NCBI RefSeq assembly: GCF_036323735.1 | Contig: NC_086021.1 | Span: forward strand, 159,870,976 to 159,934,975 | DNA: 64,000 nucleotides | Direction of reading: 5' to 3' | Origin: Rattus norvegicus | Taxonomy: Eukaryota > Chordata > Mammalia > Rodentia > Muridae | Made by a program: the position numbers and the translations under genes | The notes under the pieces: model-generated | The model's database searches: none | What the model was told of the DNA's origin: nothing | What the model saw: the letters and a program-made list of their open reading frames with translations, nothing else | Shown: positions 34,216 to 46,453 of the stretch, one piece after another | Layout: every line of letters begins with the position of its first letter | How positions within the stretch are numbered: position 1 is the first letter of the stretch

Positions 34216-34633
34216 TTCATGTAGGCTGGACCATATGTCAATTAATAAATTTTAATAAAACTGAAAAAAAGCAAAAACAAATAAAAATATAATAGCAGTC
34301 ACAGAAAAACGGGTTACCTTTAAATAAGAATCTGATGATTAGCAATGGACCCCTTAAAGGAAACAAGAGAAAGCAGGAACTAAGGGGGAATTATGGACTT
34401 TTTTAAAAACTAAAAGAAAGTAACTTCTTCTGGTCCAAGTTATTCAGTCAGGGAGAATGCTTTTCAAATGTGAAATGTCCTGGGTAGACAAATACTGAAT
34501 AAATTTTTTGCCAACTGATAAGTGCTAAAGGAAAGTATAAAGGATTCAGAAAGGAAGGATAGAAAGCTTGGATATGTATGAAGGAAAAAATACAATTACA
34601 TGATAAATACAAGTAAAAATCCAAATTATATTG

Positions 34634-35013
34634 TTGTACTGGCTGGTTTTGTGTTTCAACTGGACACAAACTGAAGTTATCCCAAAGAAGGGAGCCTCCC
34701 TTGAGGAAATGCCTCCATAAGATCCAGCTGTAAGGCATTTTTTCAATTAGTGATGGGGAGACAGTCCATCGTGGGTGATGCCATCCCTGGGCTGGTGGTC
34801 CTGGGTTCTATAAGAGAGCAAGCTGAGCAAGCCAAGGGAAGCAAGCCAGTAAGCAGCATTTCTCCATGGTCTCTGTGTCCACCCCTGCCTCCACGTTCCT
34901 GCCTTGTGTGAGTCCCTGTCCTGACTTCCTTTGATGATGAATAAACCCTTTTCTCCCCAACTTGCTTCTTGGTCATGATGTTTTCTGCAGGAATAGAAAC
35001 CCTGACTGAGATA
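34634..35013 (-). mobile_element. Rodent interspersed repeat, minus orientation
   Basis: It ends AGGAATAGAAACCCTGACTG on the plus strand, which is the complement of the typical start of a common murid repeat. It carries GATGATGAATAAACCC and TTCTATAAGAGAGCAAGCTG landmarks. The family name is not assigned. Confidence 0.75.
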
Positions 35014-35224
35014 ATTGTCTATGGAGAACAATAACTGATATATAAAACAATAATGCTTATTGGATTGAAATGTAGAAATAATTAAGATGTGTCGTGTATA
35101 GGGTTGGGTTCCTCGGTCTTTACATCAGTTGGGAATAACTTTTAAAAAGAAATTAAAGGTAGAAATTAAAATTGGACTTAGACAAATTAAGAGTGTAGCT
35201 TGTGACTTAGAATAGCAGTTTAGG

Positions 35225-35405
35225 GGGCTGGAGAGACAGTTCAGCGGTTAAGAGCACTGACTGCTCTTCCCAAGGTCCTGAGTTCTATTCCCAGCAACCA
35301 CATGGTGGCTCACAACCATCTGTAGCGGGATCTGATGCCTTCTTCTGGTGTGTCTGAAGATAGCTACAGTGTATTCATACATGAAATAAATAAATTTAAA
35401 AAAAG
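35225..35405 (+). mobile_element. B2 SINE
   Basis: GGGGCTGGAGAGACAGTTCA head to an AAATAAATAAATT tail. A 12-bp duplication with one mismatch (AATAGCAGTTTA against AATAACAGTTTA) lies at 35211-35222 and 35406-35417. Confidence 0.93.
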
Positions 35406-35637
35406 AATAACAGTTTATAATTAGCAAGCATTTGTAATTTCAAGGAAATAGGGAAAAGAAAATGAACAATATAATAAAAATAGTCACTATAAAGTCAAAA
35501 CTGAAATATTAATTAGGTGAGAGAAATAGAAGACTGTAGGTAGAAGATTTTAATTCAAATAGTTATATTAAATATGAACGGACTAAATACATTATTTAAG
35601 TAACAAAGATTATCCAAGTGGTTTTAAAGTGAAAGGA

Positions 35638-35720
35638 CTGGCTGGGGGTATAGCTCCAAGGTAGAACAAATGCCTAACACATAGGCCATGAGCTTAACCT
35701 CCAGTACTACCAAAAACTAA
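35638..35720 (+). mobile_element. Old ID-like SINE
   Basis: GGCTGGGGGTATAGCTCCAA, then CCTCCAGTACTACCAAAAA, show an ID-type head with many changes. Confidence 0.55.
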
Positions 35721-36223
35721 CACAGCAAATAAATAAAACTAAGTGACTACATATAAAAAAGACATATGAAAAATGTAAGAATATAAAAAGGTGACATTAA
35801 GGTGATGGAAGCCATTCTCTTTGCTAACAAAACAAAACATGACTATACTAATTTCACACAAAATATACTTTATTGCCAAAAAAACGTGTATTTAAGGACA
35901 AAGAGAAAAGTAATAACACAGAGAATAACCAGGGGTAAAAATTTTGTGGGATTACAGGATTAAATCAATTATATATGATATTCCTGAGTCTGTTGATGTT
36001 TCCTTATTTTTTTTTTCTCACCTTCCTTTCTTGGTGCTGGGGATGTAACCCAGGGCCCCAGGTATTCCAAACCTCTATTGCTGAGTGACATTGTGGGCCC
36101 CCTACCAATTAAACTATGGTATCGAGCATAAACAACTTTTGCTATAAAACAAGTGTCTGTGACCTCACCGCATCCCTATGTTGAAATTTTATACCCAAAG
36201 CGATGGTATTAAGAGGAGCGGCC

Positions 36224-36331
36224 GGGGTTGGGGATTTAGCTCAGTGGTAGAGCGCTTGCCTAGGAAGCTCAAGGCCCTGGGTTCGGTCCCCAGCTCCGAA
36301 AAAAAAAAAGAACCAAAAAAAAAAAAAAAAA
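36224..36331 (+). mobile_element. ID element, young, with interrupted A-tail
   Basis: A near-consensus ID body (GGGGTTGGGGATTTAGCTCA to GGTTCGGTCCCCAGCTCCG) with intact A and B boxes and a tail of about 30 A interrupted by GAACC. A perfect 13-bp duplication, AAGAGGAGCGGCC, lies at 36211-36223 and 36332-36344. Confidence 0.96.
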
Positions 36332-37687
36332 AAGAGGAGCGGCCTAAAACCTCTCCGTCCCGGGGTCTTCAGCACGATGTCCCCACTAGACAGGCATACG
36401 TGGATAACTAAGGAACAGCATATTTGAGCAGTAGGCTTGGGAAGTTCTCTCAGTTCCTTCTCTGGACAGCTAGGCTGGAAAAGGGTTTCCCATCCAAGAC
36501 CCACCTAGTGTGTGTGCTCAGATGGTCACGAAGTGCATCTCACCACAGGGCTGCTTTGCCCACCCCTCATCTGGAGCAGTGAGCAGACTCGTCCATATAC
36601 CGCTGCCATCGGCTGCACAGGAGAGGGAAGGAGCCCTCTTCCAATGTCCTCAGTGAGAGATTAAGGTGTTAGGGTGGGATCTGCGATACCTCTCTTCATC
36701 CCGGAAGTCCCCCTCGAGCTGGGCACTACCTGAGCGCCCCACACCATGTGAACCTGAGTGCTGTTGTATTTGGCTGGGTGTGTGTGTTTTTCCTTGCGCA
36801 AAATCATTGTTCTTTTTGACAAGTGGCTTGTTTCATTTATTATGGCTTTGAAATCAAAATCGTGATGGGGAAAAAAATCCAATGATTGTTCTTTGGTTCA
36901 AAGTTTTATTACCAAGACATTTATGTTACTTTTCTTTCCCTTGTCATTTTGAGGGGCTATTTGACTCCTCCCTAATGGTTTTTAGTCTTTCCTATAACAT
37001 AAAAAGCTGCATTTTATTCTGAATAAAAAGAGGAGGGGCCTTTTGAAGTTGATGAGGTATAGGGCCTTTATAAAAAGATGTGGAAATGCCTACCTACTGC
37101 CTCCCTCTCCTGGACACAGCGAGAAACTGATGCATGAAAGCCAGGAAGTAGGTTCTAACCAAAAGTGGACTCTGCCAGTGTCTTACTTTCCCAGTCTCCA
37201 GGACTGTCAGAAATGATTGTCATTTGAACCACCCAGCCTGCAACATTCTGTTATAGCAGCCCAAACTTAGACAATGTTTCCTCTTCACGTCATAGTGAAA
37301 AACTGTTTTGGGGGAGACGGCCCCTGGACTATCAGAGTTCTCAGACGAAGCTGCCTCCCTCTAAGTAGATAAGGACTACAGAACAAAGACATTGTGAACG
37401 CTATCAGGTAAGCTGCATGTACACTTGGATGGCTGCTTGCATTCTGGGGGCCTGCAACAGGGCCCCCTTGGTTACCATGGAGATAACCAACAGAGCATGG
37501 TTCTGGGCATGACTCCACCAAAAAAAGGTGAGAAAAAAAAAACAAAGAAGCATCAACAAACTCAGGAATATCATATATAATTGATTTAATCCTGTCATCC
37601 AACAAAAATCTTGAACAAGATGGCAAGGGAAATTATATAAATCAGAATAGAGGAGGCAGAAGCTCACTGACAAAGTTCTTTCTTTTA

Positions 37688-38075
37688 ATTGGTTGTTTTA
37701 TTTATTTACATTTCAAGTATTATTCCCCCTTCCCAGCTTCTCCTCCACAACCCCCCATTCCCTCCCACTTCCCCCTGCCTCTATGAGGATGCTCCCCCAC
37801 CCACCTACCCACTCCCTCCCACCTCAGGGCCCTAGCATTCCCTTCAAGCTGGGTTATCAAACCTCCACAGGACTGAGGGGCTCCCCTCCCATTGATGCCA
37901 GATAAGGCAGTCCTCTGCTACTTATTCAATTGGAGCCATGGGTCCCCCCATGGGTACTCTGTGGTTTAGTCCCTGGGAGCTCTGGGGTGCGGGGGTCTGG
38001 CTGGTTGATATTGTTGTTCTCCTTATAGGGTTGCAAACCCCTTCAGTTCCTTCAGTCCTTGACTGGCAAAGTTCG
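37688..38075 (-). mobile_element. L1 (LINE-1) 3' end fragment, minus orientation
   Basis: TTATTTATTTACATTTCAAG is followed by C-rich DNA, then CCATTGATGCCAGATAAGGC and GGGTTGCAAACCCCTTCAGT. These are 3'-terminal rodent L1 sequences in reverse. The element is 5'-truncated, with no complete open frame. Confidence 0.8.
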
Positions 38076-38337
38076 TTTTAAAAAATGGCACTTTAACAGA
38101 GGCATCCTCTTGGCCTAGATCTCTAGGGTGTCCTCCTATACTACATCAAGACAGCATCTCCTTGGTCCAGAAAAGGAAGACAACCCCTCAATCTTGACAT
38201 AGAAAACACTCAATTGATCTAAACCTGAAAGATGTTCCTCTTGGACTAGATCTAGGCTACTTTTCTATCCAAAATAACCCATTCAGAGAACACCTCAAAG
38301 CTCACAGTAAGATTATTTTAAAAATCAAGCTGTTTTC

Positions 38338-38495
38338 TGGTGGTGGCGGCAGAAACACCTTTGATCCCAGCACATGGGAGGCAGCAGCAGGCAGATCTCT
38401 GTGAGTTCAAGGCCAGCCTGGGCTACAGAACTAGTTCCAGGAGGAATTATTTCCTGTAGTCAAAGCTACACAAAGAAACCCCGTCTCAAAAATCT
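38338..38495 (+). mobile_element. B1 SINE
   Basis: TCAAGGCCAGCCTGGGCTAC core and an AAACCCCGTCTCAAAAATC end. Confidence 0.85.
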
Positions 38496-39477
38496 TACAA
38501 AAAGCTCCCTCAAGCAGGACCATTTATTTGTGCGATTAAACCTGGGGTTCATGGATTCAGACTATTTCAGGCATTCTACCTAGGTCCTCTAGGAAGAAGA
38601 GCATTTGTGAAGGGTGACAGGGGTGTGAACCCTGCCACGAGGTCTCCCTTGAGCACGGAGTTTGGTAAATCCGAGATTCTGACATTGTTCCCTCCTGGGT
38701 ATGGTTAGGATGGTAACACAGTACAGAACATTAGCTCTCAGCAGACTCCACACCTCAAGCTAACCTTTGTGTGTTGTGGCCAATCAGATCTTAAGGAATT
38801 GGAGAAACTGATGGACCTCTTTCTCATCAGTTCCTGGGTATACCAGGGGTGGACATTCCCCCGCATTTCTTGTGATTGCCTTTCATGTAAGTGTGACAAT
38901 CCAGGCATAAGCGACTGCCACTTCATTGCCATGTGTTTTGCCATTCACTTGTCCATTTGTACATGTGTATGTGTGTATCTGCCTCATCTGTGTGTGCAGC
39001 ACACAGACAGCACACAAGAGGTCAGAGACTGAACTCAGATCGTTACGCTTGGCAGCAAGCACTTACCACTTAACCATCTCCAGCAGCAGACTGTTCTTCT
39101 CTCTGCATTAAAGTAACAAAAACTTGGTTCCTTGTCCAAAATATCAATGAAACAAAAACCTAGACACCGAGGGAAGTCCGAAGAGAAATGGGCAGGTAGC
39201 TTTCTAAGGCCTTCACTAATCCCTGGGTCCTTAGTCTTCTTCTGACAGGCCACACCCTTTCTTATCAAGCAAGTGGTAGATAATAGTCCACTCCCATGGT
39301 ATCTTTGTGTTTCCCATGTGATCCCTGACAGCATCATGAGCATACCTGAGCTCCTTACTTAGGCTGGGTCCTAGGAAATGAGCATCATAGCCTCATGCCT
39401 GCAGCCAGAGTTAGCCACTTAACAATGTCAGGAGGTAGTGACTCTGCAGAAAAGGTGGCTTTTCCAGAAGCAGCGCC

Positions 39478-39705
39478 ATGATAGCTTGAATTGCTAAGGT
39501 TGTTTGCCTTGTAAGCATGAGACCTGAGTTCTAGCCTCAGAACCCAGGGGAAAGAGGCAGGCATGAATAGAACAGGCAAGTGTTCACTTGTAACCCCAGC
39601 ACTGGGGAAATGGAGATAGGCTCTGTGGGGCTCACTGACCAGCCAGACAAGTCACTTGGTGAGTCCTAGGCCCAGTGAGAGCCGTTGTCTCAAAAAGACA
39701 AGGCG
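39478..39705 (+). mobile_element. B4-like SINE (ID head plus B1 body)
   Basis: A tRNA-like head with GCCTTGTAAGCATGAGACCT joins a B1-like part with TTGTAACCCCAGCACTGGGG and a GAGAGCCGTTGTCTCAAAAA end. Confidence 0.65.
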
Positions 39706-39844
39706 GCAGGCCATGGGGAGGGATCAGGTAGAGGTCTGAGGTCTAACCTAGCATTCAAGAGGCCCTAATTTAGTCCCTGAGACCAGGAAGAAACAAAATA
39801 GAACCACATCAACCAAAAACACCCCCATAAAAAGACACTGAACA

Positions 39845-39860
39845 AAATAAAGCTTTATTT
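39845..39860. terminator. Acss1: Acss1 poly(A) signal inside a perfect 16-bp palindrome
   Basis: The sequence AAATAAAGCTTTATTT is its own reverse complement, so AATAAA is present on both strands (plus 39846-39851, minus 39854-39859). The minus copy is the first canonical AATAAA I find downstream of the Acss1 stop, about 1.5 kb away, and predicts cleavage near 39,830-39,845. Confidence 0.75.
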
Positions 39861-40589
39861 GAATATTTCTATAAATCATTCTGATAGGTTCTATCAGTAA
39901 CCTGGAAACCTAGGCCATTCCCTAAAGTAACTGTAGTCAGCCAAGTAAATCCATCACATGGCTCTTTACCGCTGACTGTAACAAAGGACTATTAATATTT
40001 GTGCATACTACAACCACTCCACCTCCCGGGAGTATCAGAATATTTACCCCATTACCCAAGAAGTCAGGACAGACAGTAGGTGTGCAGTAACTAAGAAACA
40101 CCCATAGAGCTGAGTTCTGTGGACCAGCCAGAACCATCTTCCTCTGCCCCCAGGGGCCCTGCTCACAGAGCTGCCACCCCTTCAAGCCCTCCCATGCTTA
40201 GCCACAACCAAGCTACAGAATACGTTTTCCAGACTTCACGGTTTGTGACACTCACCAGTGTCCAGAGGACTTAAGGCACATCGAGAGAGAACTCGCTCAA
40301 GAGCACCAAGTGTTGTCATTGGACCACAGTGGCTCTTGTTGCCCCAATCACAAGAGAAAGGGCAGGCAGAGTCTTCAAGAGCCCCAATGGGACCAGAGCC
40401 TTAGTAAGACACCTGAGTTTTCACCGGTTGCCACGAACAACCACACGTTTGAAGCAATATGACCTCCTATGAGGTCATATTCCCTGGGGAAAGAAGCTCC
40501 TTCCAGATCACAGCTTAGAGAAGCGAACCCAAATGATTTCACAAGTAAAGGAGAGGACATTCACTCCGTCTCTTGGGGATTAAAGGTGC

Positions 40590-40660
40590 TGGTGTGCAGC
40601 TCAGAGGTAGAGTGCTTGCCTAGTGTTCAGGAGGCCCTGAGTGCAATCCCTAAGGTGCGA
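40590..40660 (+). mobile_element. Old ID-like SINE in the Acss1 3' UTR
   Basis: GTGCAGCTCAGAGGTAGAGT, then CCTGAGTGCAATCCCTAAG, match the ID head and box B. Confidence 0.6.
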
Positions 40661-40892
40661 AACGTAAATATAAGAATCGTCCAGTCTGTTCTATCACAAA
40701 ATAAACCAAGTGAACCAAATATGAAATAGACACAGGAGGTGGATATGGCGACTTGGATTAGTAGGATGGGGACAGTTATGTGGCAGAGGCACAAACATCT
40801 ATGGTTTGAATTTCAAGCACACTGAATGATAATTTTTTTAAAAAAGCACATTCTGTTATCCTCATCCCTGGGGAGGCAAGAATATTTTCCCA

Positions 40893-40894
<2 letters not shown>

Positions 40895-40947
<53 letters not shown>
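40895..40947 (+). repeat. (GT)n microsatellite in the Acss1 3' UTR
   Basis: About 26 GT units followed by GCATACGCACGCGCACGTGC. Confidence 0.95.
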
Positions 40948-40948
<1 letters not shown>

Positions 40949-41347
40949 ATACGCACGCGCACGTGCAAAACTAAATGTTCACATTATACCCAAATGTTCT
41001 GTTACTCTCCCCAAATAGAAAAAGTACAAAAAAATAAAATATTCTGTGTTTTGTATCTAGACACATCTGGAGAAAACATGACAGTTCTGGAGCTAAGACC
41101 TCTGGTTACCCCGTGCTGGTTTAGTTCCAATTATGACTTAATTCTGGAAACCAGAAGTAGGACAAAGGCCTCCCCTTCCAGAGGCAGCGCTCGAGGCCCC
41201 AGGAGAAAGAAAGAGGGGCTTCAGCTGCAAATAGGGCAGTACATGGGTCATGTGCTCAGATGAAACAAGCCAGCTTTGAAGCTCCTTTCCCTGAGGGTGA
41301 CCAGGGGTCCTGTGCGGCTTTGTCTGGGCAACACAGAGGTGCACCTC

Positions 41348-41527
41348 TCAGTTGGTGGCAGCCCGCTGCTCTTCGTACTCCCGAAAGGCACTCATGATCT
41401 CCGTGATGACACTGGGGTCCTCCAGGGTAGTGGTGTCCCCTAGATCCTGCCCCCTGCTGGTGATGATCTTCCTCAGCAGCCTCCTCATCACCTTCCCAGA
41501 CCTGGTTTTGGGGAGACGCTTCACCAC
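41348..41527 (-). CDS. Acss1: Acss1 terminal coding exon (catalytic lysine and stop)
   Basis: The acceptor CTTTGCCAG precedes 41527. The 59 residues start VVKRLPKTRSGKVMRRLLRK and end EYEEQRAATN before TGA at 41350-41348. PKTRSGK is the A10 motif with the catalytic, reversibly acetylated lysine. Confidence 0.97.
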   Translation of the reverse strand: MVKRLPKTRSGKVMRRLLRKIITSRGQDLGDTTTLEDPSVITEIMSAFREYEEQRAATN

Positions 41528-43740
41528 CTGGCAAAGATGAGTAGTGTTAGGGTCCGGACAGCACCCTCTGACTTGTGTCTGCACTGAGAGTCCTGTGGAG
41601 GCTGACACTCCCCACAGAGGACTACAAAGCAACTCTGCCCGATATATGAACCAAGCAAGGTGGTAATCCCCCTGCAAACTGACCCTGGAGCTGAAATCAA
41701 CCCAAAGGGCAGGATCTAACCTGTGACCAAGCTTTGCTGAGCCCCCTCCAGGTGTGACTGATGGGCCTGTCTTGTCTATCACAATACTTAAGTGGTTTCC
41801 TTCTCAGCCCAAGCCGGGGACTTTGTTGGGTAAAGGAGAAAATTTTGTTGTTCAGTCTGATACTTTAAGAGCTATGTTTGGAAGGGGTGTGTCTGGGGGA
41901 GGGCGGTCATGGGGAGATGACAATACTTGCTGGATATTGAAGCCCTCTCTGGAGATAGTTAATGTTACAAGCTCAGCTAGTCAGCCAGCATTGTGAGCAA
42001 TATGAAGGGGTGATGGACCCTTCCTGCCTCAGAGGATTCCAAACCCAGAAATCATTGTGAAGAAGTATCAGAAAAGAAAGAAAATAATCTGAAGAGACTC
42101 AAGGGTAGCCCAGGCCTTCCCACAGAAAATGACTCCTTGCAGGAAATGGGTAACATGTTCAAAAACCACATGAGCCTGGAGAACTCTGTGTCTCTCAAAT
42201 CTTTAAAGTCTGTAGTTTGGCTGAGGCACAGCTTAGTGGTAGAGTTCAAACTCAGCATTCAGAAACCTGGGCTCAACTCTGTTATGATCTGAATCTTAGA
42301 TGCTCTCCCAAGACTATGATAAGGGAATGGTCACCAGTCTGCGGTGCTGTTGGGAGACAGTGGAACTTTTAGGAGATTGGGTCTGATCAAAGCAAGAAAG
42401 GTCATCCGGGGCTGGCCCTTGAAGGACACATTAGGATCCCTGGTCCTCCCTCCTCCTGGGCTACCGTGATTTAAGCAGCTTTGTTTGCCACATGCTTGCC
42501 ACCAAGATGAACAGTGTTGCTAACCGGCCAAAAATACAGCCCAGCTCACCAACCAAAAACTGTAACCATGAACCAAAATAAAGCCTTCCCATCATTTAAG
42601 TTAAAGTCTCAAGCACTTTGCCTCTGAGATAGAAAGCAAACACATACCTAACATCACAAAAAGAAAATATAAAATTTCTATTCTCCTTACCATTCAGTCT
42701 TATGCCAGCAGTCATCCTTCAAGGGTCTAGCCTTGCCTAGGACTGTGTCCTACACAGGTGTCTGCTGTAAACTTCAAATGCACAGACCTTCCCTGTCTCA
42801 GGAAAACCCAAACCACTAAGGACAGTTTTGATGTTGGCATAAATGGAACCCCTTGCTTGTAAAAGTTCAACATTGCTTGACATTCATGGACAGCAGAGAC
42901 TTAAAAGATAGTGACGCTCTCCCCCTGAGGTGGAGTTGACTCACCAGGATCTGGTCAGGCACAGCATACTTGGCGATCTTGGTGGCCACTGCCAACTTGA
43001 GCTCATTTACCACCACGTTTGCATCACGGACGTCATCTTTCAGTACAATGAAGGCAAACGCAGCTGGAAGGAGGACAAAGACTGGGGAGTGCTAGGTCCT
43101 GAGTCTGTCTTGAATCCCCTACCTCCAGCTGCTGTAAACCCAGAGGGTTTCTAAATCCTGAAATGGTTACATAGTAGCCACTGGTTTCAGCTACTGCAAC
43201 CCTGAAAGAGCATGTCCTACACAGCCATTCTGCCAGTGTCCCGCATGGGTGGTCATGCGTGGTTGAGAGCATGACACAGCTGCAGTGCTGATGGCTGTGT
43301 GTGACCTGGGACATGTGACTTAACGTTCTGATCCCTCAGCTGTGAAAGAATGCATGACATGGGCTGCCTGGAAATAGACACAAGATTGTGTATCAGCATA
43401 CTGGTGAATACATGGCTTTTTTTTTTTCTTAAAAATGCTGTCCCCTGAAGCTGGGGAGATAGCTTAATCAGTAAAGAAGGGGCCACATAAGGACAATAAC
43501 CTGAATTCAGATCCCTTGCACTTGGGTTAAAAAGCAGGCATGTGTGGTGATACATGCCTGTAAACCTAGCACTGGGGAGGTAGGAATAGGAGGGCTCCTG
43601 GAGCTGACTGGCTGGACAGCCTAGCCAATCAGTGAGCTTCGGGTTCAATGAGAGCCCATGTCATAAAAATTCAGTGGAAGACAACTGAGCAAGACATTTA
43701 ATTTTGACCTCTTGTTTTCACACGCATGGGCACTATACAA

Positions 43741-43806
<66 letters not shown>

Positions 43807-46327
43807 ACATTACATGGCCATATGTCAACTGCTGGTTAAGTGTGCTGGGTGCAATGTGTCCAACAGTATCAAACTTCAACCTTGAAAGCTCCACCATGGA
43901 AGAAAGTTCTGCCAGGCTGCAAGGTGAGTGCATAGATCAGTGCAAACGCTAGGTGACATTTTCCAGTATCCTGGCAAGGTCCAGAAAGGACCACAGCCCC
44001 TGCTACCACACAAAAAATCTAATCATACTGTTTGTCTGTTCCTGTCTTCCAAACTTAGCCTTCTCCTGAGCTTCTGTAATCCACCACACCACACTGTGTA
44101 GCATCCTCATGGACCATGTTCACTGTCTGTCTCTCCTTTCTGTTCCCTGAACGTCCCATCCAGTGACTCCATGATGGCTTCACCTACTTTACAATCCTTG
44201 GCCTGTCTCCAGCATCTAAAACCATGCCCTGAGTATGGGAGGTGCTTGTTAAATGTGTTGACAAATGATTTCATGCCCGAGGTACAATCTGTATGTAGTG
44301 AACTAAGCTGCTACTAGACAGGCTTCCCCATGGTCACCTGACAAACTCCATTCATCCCTCAAAGGCAAGCTTGGTTAGCACATGCTCTTCGACAATTTCT
44401 CTTACTCTCTCCGTACATTATAATATTTGGTCTACAGAACGGTTCACCACCCGGGTCAGGTTGTGAGATCTTCAGAGGAAAGAACTACATTGTTTCACCT
44501 TGGCAGCTGACGTGACTGTGAAGACAAACCTGGATTACTGATTCCAGAGGCAGGGATGAAGGGCGGTGGAGGAGCAGGTTAAGAGCCCGAGAAGTGCAAG
44601 GTCCAAATGGTCACAAACCAACAGGACTAGAAGCTAGCCAAAGCCCACAGTATTCAGGTCCTAGTCAAACTAGACCCTCCAGGGCTCAGAGGAAGTGGGG
44701 ACAAACTCCAAAAGCGACAGTAACCAAGAACTGTGACTGGGTTATTCACGAGTCACAGATCTGATAGAAGCCAGTAGCATCACGCTGTATGTAAATTTCC
44801 CTCCCAGTCCTGCAGGCACTGAAGGGTTGGGAATATCTGATGCTGAGAGCTTCCTCTGGAGTACCAAGAGGCCAGAGGACCCAGAGAGAATGCCAAGCGT
44901 CAGGCACCACAGTGGGAACCCACGTGGCAGCTGAACAGCTGAGGCAGAGCACAACCTAGCATACAGCCTACCCCCTCTAAAGCTACCCCACTGCAGGGCA
45001 GACCTTCGACCTTGCTCCTATTTATCTAGAGTTCATCTAAGGACTGATAACCCCCAAGGACAAGTCAGAAGGTGCCTGACGTCACAGGCCTTGTTCAGCA
45101 GTTCCTTGCCCTCTCGGGTTTAGGACTGAAGTGTTGGCACTGTCTTGAAACTTGGGCACACTGAACCTTCACAGCTTCCAGATTCCAAGAGCACACCAGA
45201 GCACTGCAGATACTTAGATCACGGAGATACCAAATGCAGGGACCCAAAAAGGGAGTCCAGGTCCCTACCCAAATGAGGGATCTTCACAGCTACCCATAAG
45301 GAACTGTTCTTACTGCTACCCACCTCCTGTCCTGATGATATCTAGACATTACCTCTGACAGAGGGTGTCCCAAACAGCTCTCCCACATGCCTTTGTCCCA
45401 AGAGCAAAGCCATTGCCACATCAACACATTGGATCTATGGTAACGACGGATGTTGTTTTAAAAGCACTTAATTGATGTTTAAATTTCGCAACAAGTCAGT
45501 TCAAAGATAGTATCTGATGGGGCTGGAGAGATGGCTTGTCAGTTAAGAACACTGGCTACTCTTCCAGAGGACAGAGGTCTTATTCCAAGTACTTACATGG
45601 CAGCTAATTACTATCCATAAATTCAGTCCCAGGAGATCCAGTGCCCCCATCTCTCTACCTCTGCAAGCACCACACACATGTGGTGCACAGATATACATGC
45701 AGGCAAAACATCCACAGACATTAAATAAAAATATGAAAAGGAAAGAAAAGGCAGTCTCTAAGGGGTGTGGTGGAGCTCAGTAGCAGACCGCATGCTTAGC
45801 ATGTTTGAGGACTTGCTTTCTAGCTGGGATATGAAAAAGGTTAAATTTTTGATGAAGTACAAGAATAGCAGCACATAAGTGTGGACAAGAGTCAGGCGAC
45901 ACTTGGAGCAAGCTGTAACACAGAATGTCCCTAAGAGGAGAGAGAAGGCTCAATCCCAGGCAACTTCACAGGGCATACAGATCGTTTTGTGCAGAAATGA
46001 CCTCACACATGTTTAGAATATGGCCGTGTCACACCAGGCCACAGGGTCTGCCATTGCAACACTCAAGTGTCCTTTCTAGACACAGCCACTTGGGAATCAG
46101 CCGGCTCCAGGGGAAAAAAAAATTTAAAAGATATCATTGACTTAAGAGCATTCTGATAATTTACTCTGCTGTCCCTTACCATGTCAATATGCTGTGGAAT
46201 GTCAAGTTTCCCCAGCAACTCAGGGCAACACACAACCTGCTCCAGAGCATATATCCCAGTACACAGGCTTAGCAGCTACAGAGCTGGCCTGAGTGCTGAA
46301 ACAAAGCGGGTGGGTGGGCAAGAGGAT

Positions 46328-46393
<66 letters not shown>

Positions 46394-46398
46394 GGGGG

Positions 46399-46453
<55 letters not shown>

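Larger units (their letters stand above)
27043..39839. other. Apmap-Acss1 intergenic region
   Basis: About 13 kb between the Apmap promoter and the Acss1 poly(A) site. It consists of SINEs, ID elements, an L1 3' fragment, a split MER20, a probable LTR, simple repeats and unique sequence. No open frame resembles a known protein. Stretches 27,043-28,450, 32,330-33,120 and 36,350-37,680 show nothing I can name. Confidence 0.6.
39840..41347 (-). other. Acss1: Acss1 3' UTR (predicted)
   Basis: It runs from just after the stop codon at 41348 to the poly(A) site. It includes a microsatellite (plus-strand GT, so CA in the mRNA) at 40895-40947 and an old ID-like fragment at 40590-40660. The length of about 1.5 kb is inferred from the single canonical signal. 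Confidence 0.7.

Noticed and set aside
27043..39839. A possible additional gene between Apmap and Acss1
   Set aside because: Open frames are short, lie in repeats or lack recognisable similarity. A non-coding RNA cannot be excluded from sequence alone.
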